A stretch of DNA of 45,790 nt from assembly GCA_947063485.1 (NCBI GenBank), contig CAMSSU010000010.1:1-45790 (forward strand), read 5' to 3'. Positions 26,306 to 33,411 of the stretch are shown here, in pieces; position 1 is the stretch's first letter; the number at the start of each line of letters is the position of its first letter. The notes beneath the pieces were generated by a model. The model saw only the letters and a list, made by a program, of their open reading frames with translations. It was not told where the DNA came from and did not search any database. Both the position numbers and the translations under genes were made by a program. This DNA comes from an uncultured Clostridia bacterium (GTDB lineage Bacteria; Bacillota; Clostridia; Christensenellales; Christensenellaceae).

Positions 26306-26686
26306 ATGAACAAAGCAATGAAGAGAACGATTTGTGTAGCTTTCGTGCTTATCTTGGCCTTGGCTCTGGTGGCATGCGGCGCTCCTGCTGATGCGCTTAC
26401 GGGTACCACTTGGAAGCTGACCGGCGGTGAAGCAATGGGCATGGAAATGGGAGAGAGCGATGTGGAGTCCCTGGTTGGAACTATGACGCTGTCTTTCCAG
26501 AAGGGCGGCAAGGTTACTGTCGATCTCAATGGGCAGAAAGCTTCTTCCAAGTACAGTGTCGATGGCGACACCGTTACCATCACGGATCCCACGGGCACGA
26601 TGACCGCGAAATTCAGCGGCACAGAGATGCGCCTGAATCAGGAGCAGGAAGGCGTTACCGTAACGCTGATCTTCACCAAGCAGTAA
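26306..26686 (+). CDS. small lipocalin-like lipoprotein
   Basis: The 126-residue product has a lipoprotein signal peptide: a positive start (MNKAMKRT), a hydrophobic core and lipobox L21-V-A-C24, so Cys24 should be lipidated and the mature protein held on the outer face of the membrane. The mature part is a short beta-rich domain starting with TGTTWKLTGG, with repeated T-x-T/K-V strands, resembling lipocalin-like or DUF5640-type domains. No function can be given. ATG 26306 lies 11 bases after AGGAGG; ATG 26297 is too close to it. It is monocistronic and ends at a perfect palindromic terminator. Confidence 0.8.
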   Translation: MNKAMKRTICVAFVLILALALVACGAPADALTGTTWKLTGGEAMGMEMGESDVESLVGTMTLSFQKGGKVTVDLNGQKASSKYSVDGDTVTITDPTGTMTAKFSGTEMRLNQEQEGVTVTLIFTKQ

Positions 26687-26700
26687 GCTGCGAAATTGCA

Positions 26701-26738
26701 AAAATAAAAAAGAAGCCAAGCGGCTTCTTTTTTATTTT
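26701..26738. terminator. bidirectional terminator, lipoprotein / DUF3842
   Basis: A perfect 17-bp inverted repeat (26701-26717 with 26722-26738; inner part AGAAGCC / GGCTTCT) has A and T tracts on its sides. It sits between convergent genes and can serve both. Confidence 0.92.
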
Positions 26739-26746
26739 CCGGGGTT

Positions 26747-27163
26747 TCAGATTTTGTCTGCCAGGAATTTTTGCAGCAAATTAGCTGCAAGCTCAATGTA
26801 TTCGGCCAGAGGAGCCTCTAAAACTCCTGCGATGGCAGATTTGCAGCGGTTCATCGGGATGAGGATTTTCTGGGCATCGCTTTGGGCGACGGCAGCAGCC
26901 ATGGCCGGCGTAATTTCGCCGAGCAGGGAATTGGCCAGAACGATTCCGATGGGCCCGATGATGACATCCGCGCTCTGGGCGTTGTAGATCACGGGGTTTT
27001 CTCCGGTTGCGCCTTCCTGGGCGCCGGCGCGCAGCATGGTAGAAGTGGCGATGCTGTTGGTGCCAAGGGCTATAAGCGGCAGTTCTGGCCATCTTTGCCG
27101 GATTTTCTCAACCAGCATCTTGCCGATTCTCCCGCCCTGGCCGTCTATGATTAAAATCTTCAC
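26747..27163 (-). CDS. DUF3842 family protein
   Basis: This 138-residue protein matches DUF3842, a family of clostridial proteins of unknown function. It begins with a Rossmann-like ILIIDGQGGRIGKML, then IALGTNSIATSTMLRAGA, a central SADVIIGPIGIVLANSLLGEIT and IPMNRCKSAIAG, all conserved in order. The glycine-rich start suggests nucleotide binding, but I cannot support a reaction. The start is GTG with GGAGGTGA upstream. It has its own consensus-like promoter and a leader hairpin. Confidence 0.85.
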   Translation of the reverse strand: MKILIIDGQGGRIGKMLVEKIRQRWPELPLIALGTNSIATSTMLRAGAQEGATGENPVIYNAQSADVIIGPIGIVLANSLLGEITPAMAAAVAQSDAQKILIPMNRCKSAIAGVLEAPLAEYIELAANLLQKFLADKI

Positions 27164-27182
27164 AATAGCTCACCTCCAAAGG

Positions 27183-27208
27183 CAGGCTCCCTGAAAAGAG
27201 CAAGCCTG
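27183..27208 (-). other. hairpin in the DUF3842 leader
   Basis: In the predicted 5' leader CAGGCT pairs with AGCCTG around a 14-base loop. There is no T tract in the direction of transcription, so it is not a clear terminator. Its role is unknown. Confidence 0.3.
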
Positions 27209-27213
27209 TTTTT

Positions 27214-27243
27214 ATCTTAACATGCCGGCAAAAAAACTGTCAA
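27214..27243 (-). promoter_or_regulatory. promoter of the DUF3842 gene
   Basis: On the minus strand TTGACA (27243-27238) and TAAGAT (27219-27214) are 18 bases apart. Confidence 0.7.
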
Positions 27244-27340
27244 ATTGCAAGAGCGGCGCTGATAGGCATGAAGATAGGCACAAAGTGCATATAGATTGAG
27301 TATTATGAAGTATCTGAGCGAAAGATTGGGGAGAGAAGAG

Positions 27341-27493
27341 ATGGGCAAATGCAATGCGAAACGGCTGCTTGGCTATATTTTGCTGGCAATGGGGGCGCTC
27401 CTAGTATTGTTTATCCTGCCTGCCTGGATCTGGTGCCTCATTTTTGGAGTTGCGCTTATCGTGGTAGGGGTACTGATGTTTAAAGAATGCTGA
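27341..27493 (+). CDS. small two-helix membrane protein upstream of spoVM
   Basis: The 50-residue product has a short basic N-terminus (MGKCNAKR) and two closely spaced hydrophobic segments, about residues 9-26 and 28-45, separated by a Trp-containing turn (PAWIW). It is therefore likely an integral membrane hairpin. I do not know its function. ATG 27341 has GGGGAG seven bases upstream; in-frame starts at 27296 and 27305 have no good ribosome site. It ends 19 bases before spoVM, so the two may be coexpressed. No sigma-A promoter is clear upstream; a sporulation sigma factor is possible but not shown. Confidence 0.6.
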   Translation: MGKCNAKRLLGYILLAMGALLVLFILPAWIWCLIFGVALIVVGVLMFKEC

Positions 27494-27512
27494 AATGTGA
27501 GAGGTGAGGAAC

Positions 27513-27578
27513 ATGAAAGTTTATTGCGTACGGCCGCCGAAATTCATCCGGGGAATCTTGAAACTGTTTTTCAAATGA
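27513..27578 (+). CDS. spoVM: stage V sporulation protein SpoVM (21 residues)
   Basis: This 21-codon gene encodes a short amphipathic peptide matching SpoVM, which recognises the positively curved forespore membrane and anchors the spore coat through SpoIVA. Against B. subtilis SpoVM (26 residues, starting MKFYTIKLPKF) the start here is MKVYCVRPPKF, then RGILKLFFK. Met1-Lys2, Tyr4, Pro9-Lys10-Phe11 and Gly-Ile are shared; Pro9 is important in the B. subtilis protein. ATG has GAGGTGAGGA upstream. Location beside rpmB and yloU-fakA-recG is the same as in Bacillus, which strongly supports the call. It is five residues shorter at the C-terminus. Confidence 0.88.
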   Translation: MKVYCVRPPKFIRGILKLFFK

Positions 27579-27603
27579 GAAAGAATGGGCAAAGGGGCAT
27601 ATG

Positions 27604-27637
27604 AAAAAACCGGCTGCAAAAAGCAACCGGTTTTATT
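27604..27637. terminator. bidirectional terminator between spoVM and rpmB
   Basis: AAAACCGG and CCGGTTTT arms, extended by TGC/GCA across one mismatch with an A5 loop, have A and T flanks on both sides. It separates convergent spoVM and rpmB. Confidence 0.8.
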
Positions 27638-27647
27638 ATGTTCCAAA

Positions 27648-27839
27648 TTAGATGGAGCGCTGCACATTACCCGAACGCAGGCAACGAGTGCAAACATACT
27701 TTCTCACGGGAGTTCCGTTTTCAACAACCCGGACTCTTTGCACATTGGGAGCCCATTTCCGCTTGGATTTTTTATTCGAGTGGGACACGTTGTTGCCGGA
27801 GACAACGCCCTTGTTGCAGATTTCGCAATATTTGGCCAT
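27648..27839 (-). CDS. rpmB: 50S ribosomal protein L28
   Basis: L28 is a small protein of the large ribosomal subunit. The 63-residue product begins MAKYCEICNKG and has NNVSHSNKKSKRKW and KYVCTRCLRSG. The CEIC and CTRC pairs make it the zinc-binding (C+) form. ATG is preceded by GAGGAGGTG at six bases. Longer upstream in-frame starts lie in the leader and are not supported. It is monocistronic, transcribed opposite to its neighbours. Confidence 0.97.
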   Translation of the reverse strand: MAKYCEICNKGVVSGNNVSHSNKKSKRKWAPNVQRVRVVENGTPVRKYVCTRCLRSGNVQRSI

Positions 27840-27879
27840 TTTTGACACCTCCTCATGAGTGATCTTCACAACGTGATAC

Positions 27880-27908
27880 ATTTTAGCACTAATCGGGAAA
27901 ACTTGCAA
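27880..27908 (-). promoter_or_regulatory. promoter of rpmB
   Basis: On the minus strand TTGCAA (27908-27903) and TAAAAT (27885-27880) are 17 bases apart, with a TGC extended -10. The leader is about 35 bases. Confidence 0.85.
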
Positions 27909-27962
27909 TAGTTATTTTTCGGGTTTTTGCGAATATAGAAACTTTTGCGGGCAGCTGGGTAC

Positions 27963-27990
27963 TTGAAAACAGAAAAAAATAATATATAAT
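27963..27990 (+). promoter_or_regulatory. promoter of yloU-fakA
   Basis: TTGAAA (27963-27968) and TATAAT (27985-27990) are 16 bases apart, about 36 bases before the yloU start. It diverges from the rpmB promoter. Confidence 0.8.
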
Positions 27991-28026
27991 AGTGTTAATA
28001 CCATAAATAATAAGGAGGCTTGGAAC

Positions 28027-28386
28027 ATGAGTGCCGTTTTAGAAAATAATCTGGGAAGCATCACCTACTCGGATGACTATATCGCTTCGATTGCCGGCAT
28101 GGCGACGACGGAATGCTATGGGGTTGTGGGCATGGCGTCTACCAAAATGACGGATGGCATCGTCGAACTGCTGGGCAGAGAGAACCTCAAGCGGGGCGTT
28201 AAAGTATTTACGGACCAGACCCATCAGCTTCGGATCGATCTGTATATCGTCGTGCAATATGGGCTTGCAATTTCCGCCTCATCAAACAGCATTATTGAGA
28301 CGATCCGCTATCAGGTAGAGCGGGCGACGGGTTTGACTGTGCGCGAAGTTAATGTTATAGTAAGCGGGATACGGGTAAACGCGTAA
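28027..28386 (+). CDS. yloU: Asp23/Gls24-family protein YloU
   Basis: The 119-residue protein is a member of the Asp23/Gls24 envelope-stress-associated family. It has LGSITYSDDYIASIAGMATTECYGVVGM at the start, then GVKVF and VQYGLAISASSNSIIETIRYQVE, followed by VREVNVIVSGIRV. Family members are cytoplasmic or membrane-associated, and the biochemical role is not settled. ATG follows AAGGAGG by eight bases. It lies 20 bases before fakA, the same order as in Bacillus, and both are expected on one transcript. Confidence 0.92.
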   Translation: MSAVLENNLGSITYSDDYIASIAGMATTECYGVVGMASTKMTDGIVELLGRENLKRGVKVFTDQTHQLRIDLYIVVQYGLAISASSNSIIETIRYQVERATGLTVREVNVIVSGIRVNA

Positions 28387-28406
28387 CGCTTTGAGGAGGA
28401 ATGGAA

Positions 28407-30047
28407 TTGTCGGAGCTTAGGATAGATGCGCAGATGTTCCGGGATATGGTGGTCTCTGCCGCAAACTATTTGGAAAAAAATAAGCAAAATCTAAACGATC
28501 TGAATGTCTTCCCGGTGCCGGACGGCGATACGGGGACGAACATGATGATGACGCTGGTTTCTGCGGCAAAGGAAGTCAACGCCTGCCAGGCGCAGAACGT
28601 CGGAAAAATGGTACAGGCCTTTGGCGACGGCGCGTTGAAAGGCGCGAGAGGAAACTCTGGCGTCATTCTTTCCCAGCTGTTCCGCGGTTTTTCTAAGAGC
28701 GTCTCGAAAGAACAGGAAACGCTGGATGCGCAGGACTTTGCCCGGGCAATAGAGATGGGCGTGGAGGCAGCGTATAAAGCCGTGATGAAGCCCAAGGAGG
28801 GCACGATTTTAACAGTCGCCAAAAGCATGGCAAAGGAAGCCAGAAAGCAGGCGGACGCGGGGGCAGATCTGCTGGATCTGATCGAGGCTGTCATTGGCGC
28901 CGGCGAGAAGATGCTTCAGAAAACACCTGAGCTGCTGCCTGTGCTCAAGGAGGCAGGGGTTGTCGATGCGGGCGGCGCTGGCCTGCTTGTCATCTACAAA
29001 GGCTTTAAGATGGCCATGGATGGCGAGGAAGTGGCAGAAGTGTTGGATCTTTCCCTGCCAAAGCAGATTCCGGCTTCGGCCATGCAGGATATCAGCACGG
29101 CGGAAATCGAATTTGGCTACTGCACTGAATTTTTCATCACGCACACAACGGGCGTAACAGAAGAGAGCATCGAGCATTTGCGCGATAAGCTGCTGGCGAT
29201 TGGCGACAGCCTGGTGGTTGTGGGCGATCCGGAGTTGATCAAAGTGCATGTGCATACGAATATGCCAGGCAAAGTGCTGCAATATGCGCTCAAGCTGGGC
29301 CAGCTTTCCAAGATCAAGATCGATAATATGCGCGAACAGCATCAGTCGCTGACGGGGCTTTCGCCTGTGGAGGAAGAAAAGCCCAAAAAGCAGATTGCGG
29401 TAGTCGCGGTTTCTGCCGGAGACGGCCTCGGCGCAATTTTCAAGGATTGCCTGGTGGATGAACTGGTCGAGGGCGGCCAGTCTATGAACCCCAGCGCAGA
29501 GGATATCAAAGAGGCCATCGAGCGCGCTCCTTCGGATTGCGTCATCGTGTTGCCCAACAATAAGAACATCATTTTGGCTGCCGAGCAGGCAGGGGAGCTG
29601 ACCAAGAAAACCATCGAGGTGATCCCGTCTAAAACCTTCCCGCAGGGGCTTTCGGCAATGCTCTCTTACCGGGGAGAAGATGCCAGCCTGGAAGAGAATG
29701 CCCAGGCCATGAAAGAGGCGCTGGGCGGCGTAAAATCTGCCGCTATTACCAAAGCTGTCCGGGATAGCCATATGAATGGAGAGCAGATTCTGGAAGGGGA
29801 GTTCCTCGGCATTCTGGAAGGCGATATCGTCTCCCATGGGACGGATATGAAGCAGACGGCAGATGCCCTTTTGGAACAAATGGTAACCGAGGATGACGCC
29901 GTGATCTCCTTCTACTCCGGAGCAGAGGTAGCAGAAGAGGAAGCGCGCGCCCTTGTGGATGAAATCGCCGAAAAATACGACGATTTGGATACAGAGCTTT
30001 ATCAGGGCGGCCAGCCAGTCTATCACTATATCATATCGGTTGAATAA
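28407..30047 (+). CDS. fakA: fatty acid kinase catalytic subunit FakA (YloV)
   Basis: FakA phosphorylates fatty acids presented by a FakB (DegV-family) partner, feeding phospholipid synthesis. The 546-residue protein has an N-terminal DhaL-like ATP-binding domain with NVFPVPDGDTGTNM (DGDTGTN at 39-45) and ARGNSGVILSQLFRGF. A middle domain (EIEFGYCTEFF, VHVHTNMPGKVLQYAL) and a C-terminal domain (VVAVSAGDGLGAIF) follow. B. subtilis YloV has about 550 residues. I prefer TTG 28407, seven bases after GAGGAGG; ATG 28401 is only one base from it. No FakB gene lies in the window. Confidence 0.92.
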   Translation: MSELRIDAQMFRDMVVSAANYLEKNKQNLNDLNVFPVPDGDTGTNMMMTLVSAAKEVNACQAQNVGKMVQAFGDGALKGARGNSGVILSQLFRGFSKSVSKEQETLDAQDFARAIEMGVEAAYKAVMKPKEGTILTVAKSMAKEARKQADAGADLLDLIEAVIGAGEKMLQKTPELLPVLKEAGVVDAGGAGLLVIYKGFKMAMDGEEVAEVLDLSLPKQIPASAMQDISTAEIEFGYCTEFFITHTTGVTEESIEHLRDKLLAIGDSLVVVGDPELIKVHVHTNMPGKVLQYALKLGQLSKIKIDNMREQHQSLTGLSPVEEEKPKKQIAVVAVSAGDGLGAIFKDCLVDELVEGGQSMNPSAEDIKEAIERAPSDCVIVLPNNKNIILAAEQAGELTKKTIEVIPSKTFPQGLSAMLSYRGEDASLEENAQAMKEALGGVKSAAITKAVRDSHMNGEQILEGEFLGILEGDIVSHGTDMKQTADALLEQMVTEDDAVISFYSGAEVAEEEARALVDEIAEKYDDLDTELYQGGQPVYHYIISVE

Positions 30048-30056
30048 CGCGGAAAA

Positions 30057-30087
30057 GAAAGGCGAGCCTTTGCGCTCGCCTTTTTCT
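30057..30087 (+). terminator. terminator after fakA
   Basis: AAAGGCGAGC pairs with GCTCGCCTTT around a six-base loop, followed by TTCT. It separates fakA from recG, so recG may have reduced readthrough or its own weak promoter. Confidence 0.88.
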
Positions 30088-30103
30088 GTATATGGGGAGA
30101 AGA

Positions 30104-32113
30104 ATGGGAGTCTATCTGAATTCGAACGTAACGGCGCTGAACAAAATCGGGCCAAAAACGGCAAATCTTCTGAAAAACCTGGAGATCGAAACGGTGGAGG
30201 ATTTGCTCTATCACTTTCCGGCCTACTACCGGGATTTTCGCGCACCGCAAAAAGTTGCTGAAATAGCGCAGGCGGAAATTGCGCTGGTGCGCGCCAAGCT
30301 GACGATGCCGCCCAGATGGATTCGCCGGTTTGGCAAAACCAGCATCTTCAGCTTTGAAGTCGCCGATGGCACGGGCGTGCTGGATATCAATATCTTTAAC
30401 CTCCCGTTCCTGTTTGAGAAATATAAGGCGGGGCAGGAATATCTTTTTTATGGAAAACCCAAAGTATTCCGAAACCGCGTGCAGATGGATAATCCGGAGG
30501 TCTTCCAGATGGATTCCGCCCCCAGCATGATGGCATATTATCCGCTGACCGCAGGGATTAATCAGAGAGCCCTGCGCCAAGCCATCAAAACGGCACTGGA
30601 AACGCTGGAATTGCCCCAAGCGTATTCTTCTTCGTTTTATCAGGCATGCGGGCTGAGAAGCGATTTGGAGGATTTTTCGGGTATTCACTTGCCGGAGAAC
30701 CCTAAAGAGAGCGAGCTGGCCAGAAGAAGCCTCGCGAAGAAGGAGCTGCTGCTGTTTCACCGCATGATGGAGCTTTCTGCGACAAAAATGCAGCATCGAA
30801 CGCCGCTGGAGTTTCCCGGACAGCTCAGAGAAGAGTTTCTGGCAAAACTTCCGTTTGCCTGCACGGGGGCGCAGAAGCGCGTGATGGGGGAGATAGAGCA
30901 GGATTTGCGGGCAGAGTGCTCTGCAAACCGGCTGGTACAGGGAGACGTTGGCTCGGGAAAGACCGCCGTCGCGCTGTATGCGGCCTATGCCGTTCAGGCG
31001 GCCGGCGGACAGAGCGTGCTCATGGCGCCCACGGAACTGCTCGCGGATCAGCACTTTTCCTTTGCCAAGACGCTTTTCGGGGAGCGCGTTTGCCTGCTCA
31101 AAGGCTCCAGCACGCCGGCAGAGCGAAAGGAGATTTTCCAAAGGCTGGCAGACGGCGAGATAGCGCTGCTCATCGGCACGCATGCTGTGCTGTATGGAGA
31201 TCTGCCTTTCCGCCGCCTGGAACTTCTGATGGTGGACGAGCAGCACCGCTTTGGCGTGCAGCAGCGCTCGGCCCTTCTAAAGGCGCATCCCGGGGCGCAT
31301 ATGGTCGTGTTTTCCGCGACGCCCATCCCGCGCTCGCTGGCTCTCATTTTATATGGCAATGCGGATATCTCGGTATTGGATGAGCGCCCGCCGGGCAGAA
31401 CGCCCCCGGCAACGCATCTGGTGAGCGGCCGCAAGCGGGAGGATATGTACCGCTGGATTGAAAAGAAAGTACAGGAAGGCGAAAAAGTCTATATTGTCTG
31501 CCCGCTGATGGAGCCTTCGGAGGGGATCGCGGCGCGGTCTGTGCAGGGTGTCTGGCAGGAACTAAGGCAGAGCTGCCCTGCGCTTAGGACGGATACGATG
31601 TACGGCAAAATGTCCGCCGCTCAAAAGCAAGAGGTGATGGAGCGGTTCCGCCGGGGAGAGACGCAGGTCCTGATCTCCACAACGGTGGTGGAAGTTGGCG
31701 TGGATGTGCCGGATGCGCGGATCATGGTGATCGAAAACGCGGATCGCTTCGGGCTGGCGCAGCTACATCAGCTGCGCGGCAGAGTCGGGCGGGGCGGCGG
31801 CATATCTTATTGCTATCTGGTCTCGGATGGCAGCGGGCTGGAGCGGCTGAAAATTCTCAAAAACTGCAATGACGGCTTTGAAATCGCCAGGCAGGATCTG
31901 GCGCTGCGAGGGACAGGCGAATTCTTTGGCCAGCGCCAGCATGGAAGGGAATCTTTCCGGGCGGCAGATCTGCTGGAGGATGCGGATTTGGCGCTGGAGA
32001 CGAAAAAAATCCTCGAAGAGCTGGAAGGGCAGCTCCCCAAGGATTATCAGATTTTAACACAAAAAGCGCGGGAAAAGCTCGAAGAACGCGCAGGCGGCCG
32101 CGGCGAGGTTTAA
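30104..32113 (+). CDS. recG: ATP-dependent DNA helicase RecG
   Basis: RecG remodels stalled forks and Holliday junctions. The 669-residue protein begins with a wedge/OB domain preceded by NKIGPKTANLLKNL. The SF2 helicase core follows: Walker A GDVGSGKT (280-287), the DEQHRFGVQQR motif (DEQH at 378-381), FSATPIPRSLAL, ISTTVVEVGVDVP and QLRGRVGRG. A C-terminal TRG region closes with ALRGTGEFFGQRQHG. ATG 30104 follows GGGGAG at four to five bases; ATG 30092 is in frame but has no ribosome site. The sdaAB-sdaAA genes that sit between fakA and recG in B. subtilis are missing. Confidence 0.96.
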   Translation: MGVYLNSNVTALNKIGPKTANLLKNLEIETVEDLLYHFPAYYRDFRAPQKVAEIAQAEIALVRAKLTMPPRWIRRFGKTSIFSFEVADGTGVLDINIFNLPFLFEKYKAGQEYLFYGKPKVFRNRVQMDNPEVFQMDSAPSMMAYYPLTAGINQRALRQAIKTALETLELPQAYSSSFYQACGLRSDLEDFSGIHLPENPKESELARRSLAKKELLLFHRMMELSATKMQHRTPLEFPGQLREEFLAKLPFACTGAQKRVMGEIEQDLRAECSANRLVQGDVGSGKTAVALYAAYAVQAAGGQSVLMAPTELLADQHFSFAKTLFGERVCLLKGSSTPAERKEIFQRLADGEIALLIGTHAVLYGDLPFRRLELLMVDEQHRFGVQQRSALLKAHPGAHMVVFSATPIPRSLALILYGNADISVLDERPPGRTPPATHLVSGRKREDMYRWIEKKVQEGEKVYIVCPLMEPSEGIAARSVQGVWQELRQSCPALRTDTMYGKMSAAQKQEVMERFRRGETQVLISTTVVEVGVDVPDARIMVIENADRFGLAQLHQLRGRVGRGGGISYCYLVSDGSGLERLKILKNCNDGFEIARQDLALRGTGEFFGQRQHGRESFRAADLLEDADLALETKKILEELEGQLPKDYQILTQKAREKLEERAGGRGEV

Positions 32114-32757
32114 AAGCGGCAAAGGCCAGGCAGGGCGGCCGGAGAATCTGCAAGCGCATCTGCGCCGGCGGAGCTCAGCTCCTCCCGGCTGCCATATCCA
32201 TAGAGCACGCCAATGCTAAAGATATGGTTTTCCTGCGCGCCCAAAATATCATGCTTGCGATCGCCCACCATTTTTACAGCAGAAGGAGAAGGCATGCCGT
32301 TTTGCTCCAGAGCATACGCGATGACTTCTCCTTTTTTGACTCTGCTGCCATCCAGGTTGCTCCCGCAGATGTGAGCGAAATAAGAAGAAAGCGAAAAATG
32401 CTCTAAAATCTGCCGGGCATAGACGGTCGGCTTAGAAGTCGCCACCGTGAGAATATGGCCCTCAGAGGCCAATTTTTGCAGCATTTCGGGGATGCCGGCG
32501 TATACCTCGTTCTCAAACAAGCCGGTGGCAGAGAAACGCTCGCGGTATTTTGCGATGGCAATCTCCGCATCTGCCGCAGAAAGATCGTAAAAGTGCATGA
32601 AGGAATCCTTGAGCGGCGGCCCGATGAAAGGCTGCAAAACGCTGCGGTCGGGCACGGTAATGCCGAAAAATTCCAGCGCATACTGAACGCAGCTGGTGAT
32701 GCCGAGCTCGGGATCGGTCAGCGTGCCGTCGAGATCAAAAAAGATATGCGTCTGCAT
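32110..32757 (-). CDS. HAD-family phosphatase (phosphoglycolate phosphatase-like)
   Basis: The 215-residue haloacid dehalogenase-type hydrolase has motif I FFDLDGTLTD (nucleophile Asp8, acid/base Asp10), the cap segment PFIGPPLKDSF, motif II VATSKPTVYA, a Lys in SRVKKGEVI and motif IV VGDRKHDILGA. That is the subfamily IA pattern of Gph/PpaX-type phosphatases. The physiological substrate is not determined; phosphoglycolate or pyrophosphate-type substrates are possible. The ATG start lies four bases after the nitroreductase stop and has TAAGG close by. It overlaps the recG end by four bases, tail to tail. Confidence 0.85.
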   Translation of the reverse strand: MQTHIFFDLDGTLTDPELGITSCVQYALEFFGITVPDRSVLQPFIGPPLKDSFMHFYDLSAADAEIAIAKYRERFSATGLFENEVYAGIPEMLQKLASEGHILTVATSKPTVYARQILEHFSLSSYFAHICGSNLDGSRVKKGEVIAYALEQNGMPSPSAVKMVGDRKHDILGAQENHIFSIGVLYGYGSREELSSAGADALADSPAALPGLCRF

Positions 32758-32761
32758 GGCC

Positions 32762-33292
32762 TTACTCGATGAAAGATGCGATCTCGCCCAGCGCCTTGCG
32801 CTTCTTTGGGCGCAGTTCCGGCGAAGCAGGGTAGCCGACTGCGATGACGATGGCAACGGGGCTCTCGCCTGCAATTCCGAGAATTTCTTTGATTTTATCG
32901 CTGTTATAGGAGCCCATGATGCAGGTTCCAAGCCCGAGCTCTTCCGCCTGCAGGCAGGCGCAGATGGTGGCGATGCCGAGATCGAATTTTGCCCACTTCT
33001 GATTGGGTTTCATGCCGCCTTTGGCGATGAGAAGCGCCGTCTCCTCAGTGATTACGATAAAAGCCGGGCACTGATTGGTAAATTTATTCAGGCCGTCTTC
33101 CTGGGTAGCCAGAGCGACCTTGGCGCATTTTTCGGGGTTGGTAACGGCATAGAACTTCCAGGGCTGGGAGTTGCAGGCCGAGGGCGAAAGATGCGCGGCC
33201 TCGAGTATTTTTTCCAGTTTTTCTATTTCGACGGGCGTATTGGCATAGCTTCTGCAGCTCTGCCGTTGTTGTGCAAGCTCTAAAAAATCCAT
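32762..33292 (-). CDS. nitroreductase-family flavoprotein
   Basis: The 176-residue protein is an FMN-dependent nitroreductase-like oxidoreductase. It has the phosphate-binding QQRQSCRSYANTPV at the start, LSPSACNSQPWKF, an AKFDLGIATICACLQAEELGLGTC helix and a final VAIVIAVGYP...RPKKRKALGEI segment. These are typical of single-domain, clostridial members that reduce nitro compounds or quinones; the natural substrate is unknown. Start ATG 33292 has GGAGG eight bases upstream. It is the first gene of a two-gene minus-strand unit with the HAD phosphatase. Confidence 0.85.
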   Translation of the reverse strand: MDFLELAQQRQSCRSYANTPVEIEKLEKILEAAHLSPSACNSQPWKFYAVTNPEKCAKVALATQEDGLNKFTNQCPAFIVITEETALLIAKGGMKPNQKWAKFDLGIATICACLQAEELGLGTCIMGSYNSDKIKEILGIAGESPVAIVIAVGYPASPELRPKKRKALGEIASFIE

Positions 33293-33318
33293 CCTAAAAT
33301 CCTCCAATCGTTTTCTCT

Positions 33319-33324
33319 ATTATA
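33319..33324 (-). promoter_or_regulatory. -10 element for the nitroreductase-HAD pair
   Basis: TATAAT on the minus strand lies about 27 bases before the nitroreductase start; no good -35 is visible. Confidence 0.4.
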
Positions 33325-33370
33325 AGGCAAAAACTGGGCAGACGCCATAGATTTTTCCAGGGTAAACCGA

Positions 33371-33376
33371 TATAAT
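33371..33376 (+). promoter_or_regulatory. -10 element for the PLP-dependent desulfhydrase gene
   Basis: TATAAT lies 36 bases before the GTG start. A weak TAGATT is at the 17-base position. Confidence 0.4.
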
Positions 33377-33411
33377 AAAAAAGTGATGTCATTTTGAGAG
33401 GAGACTATATC

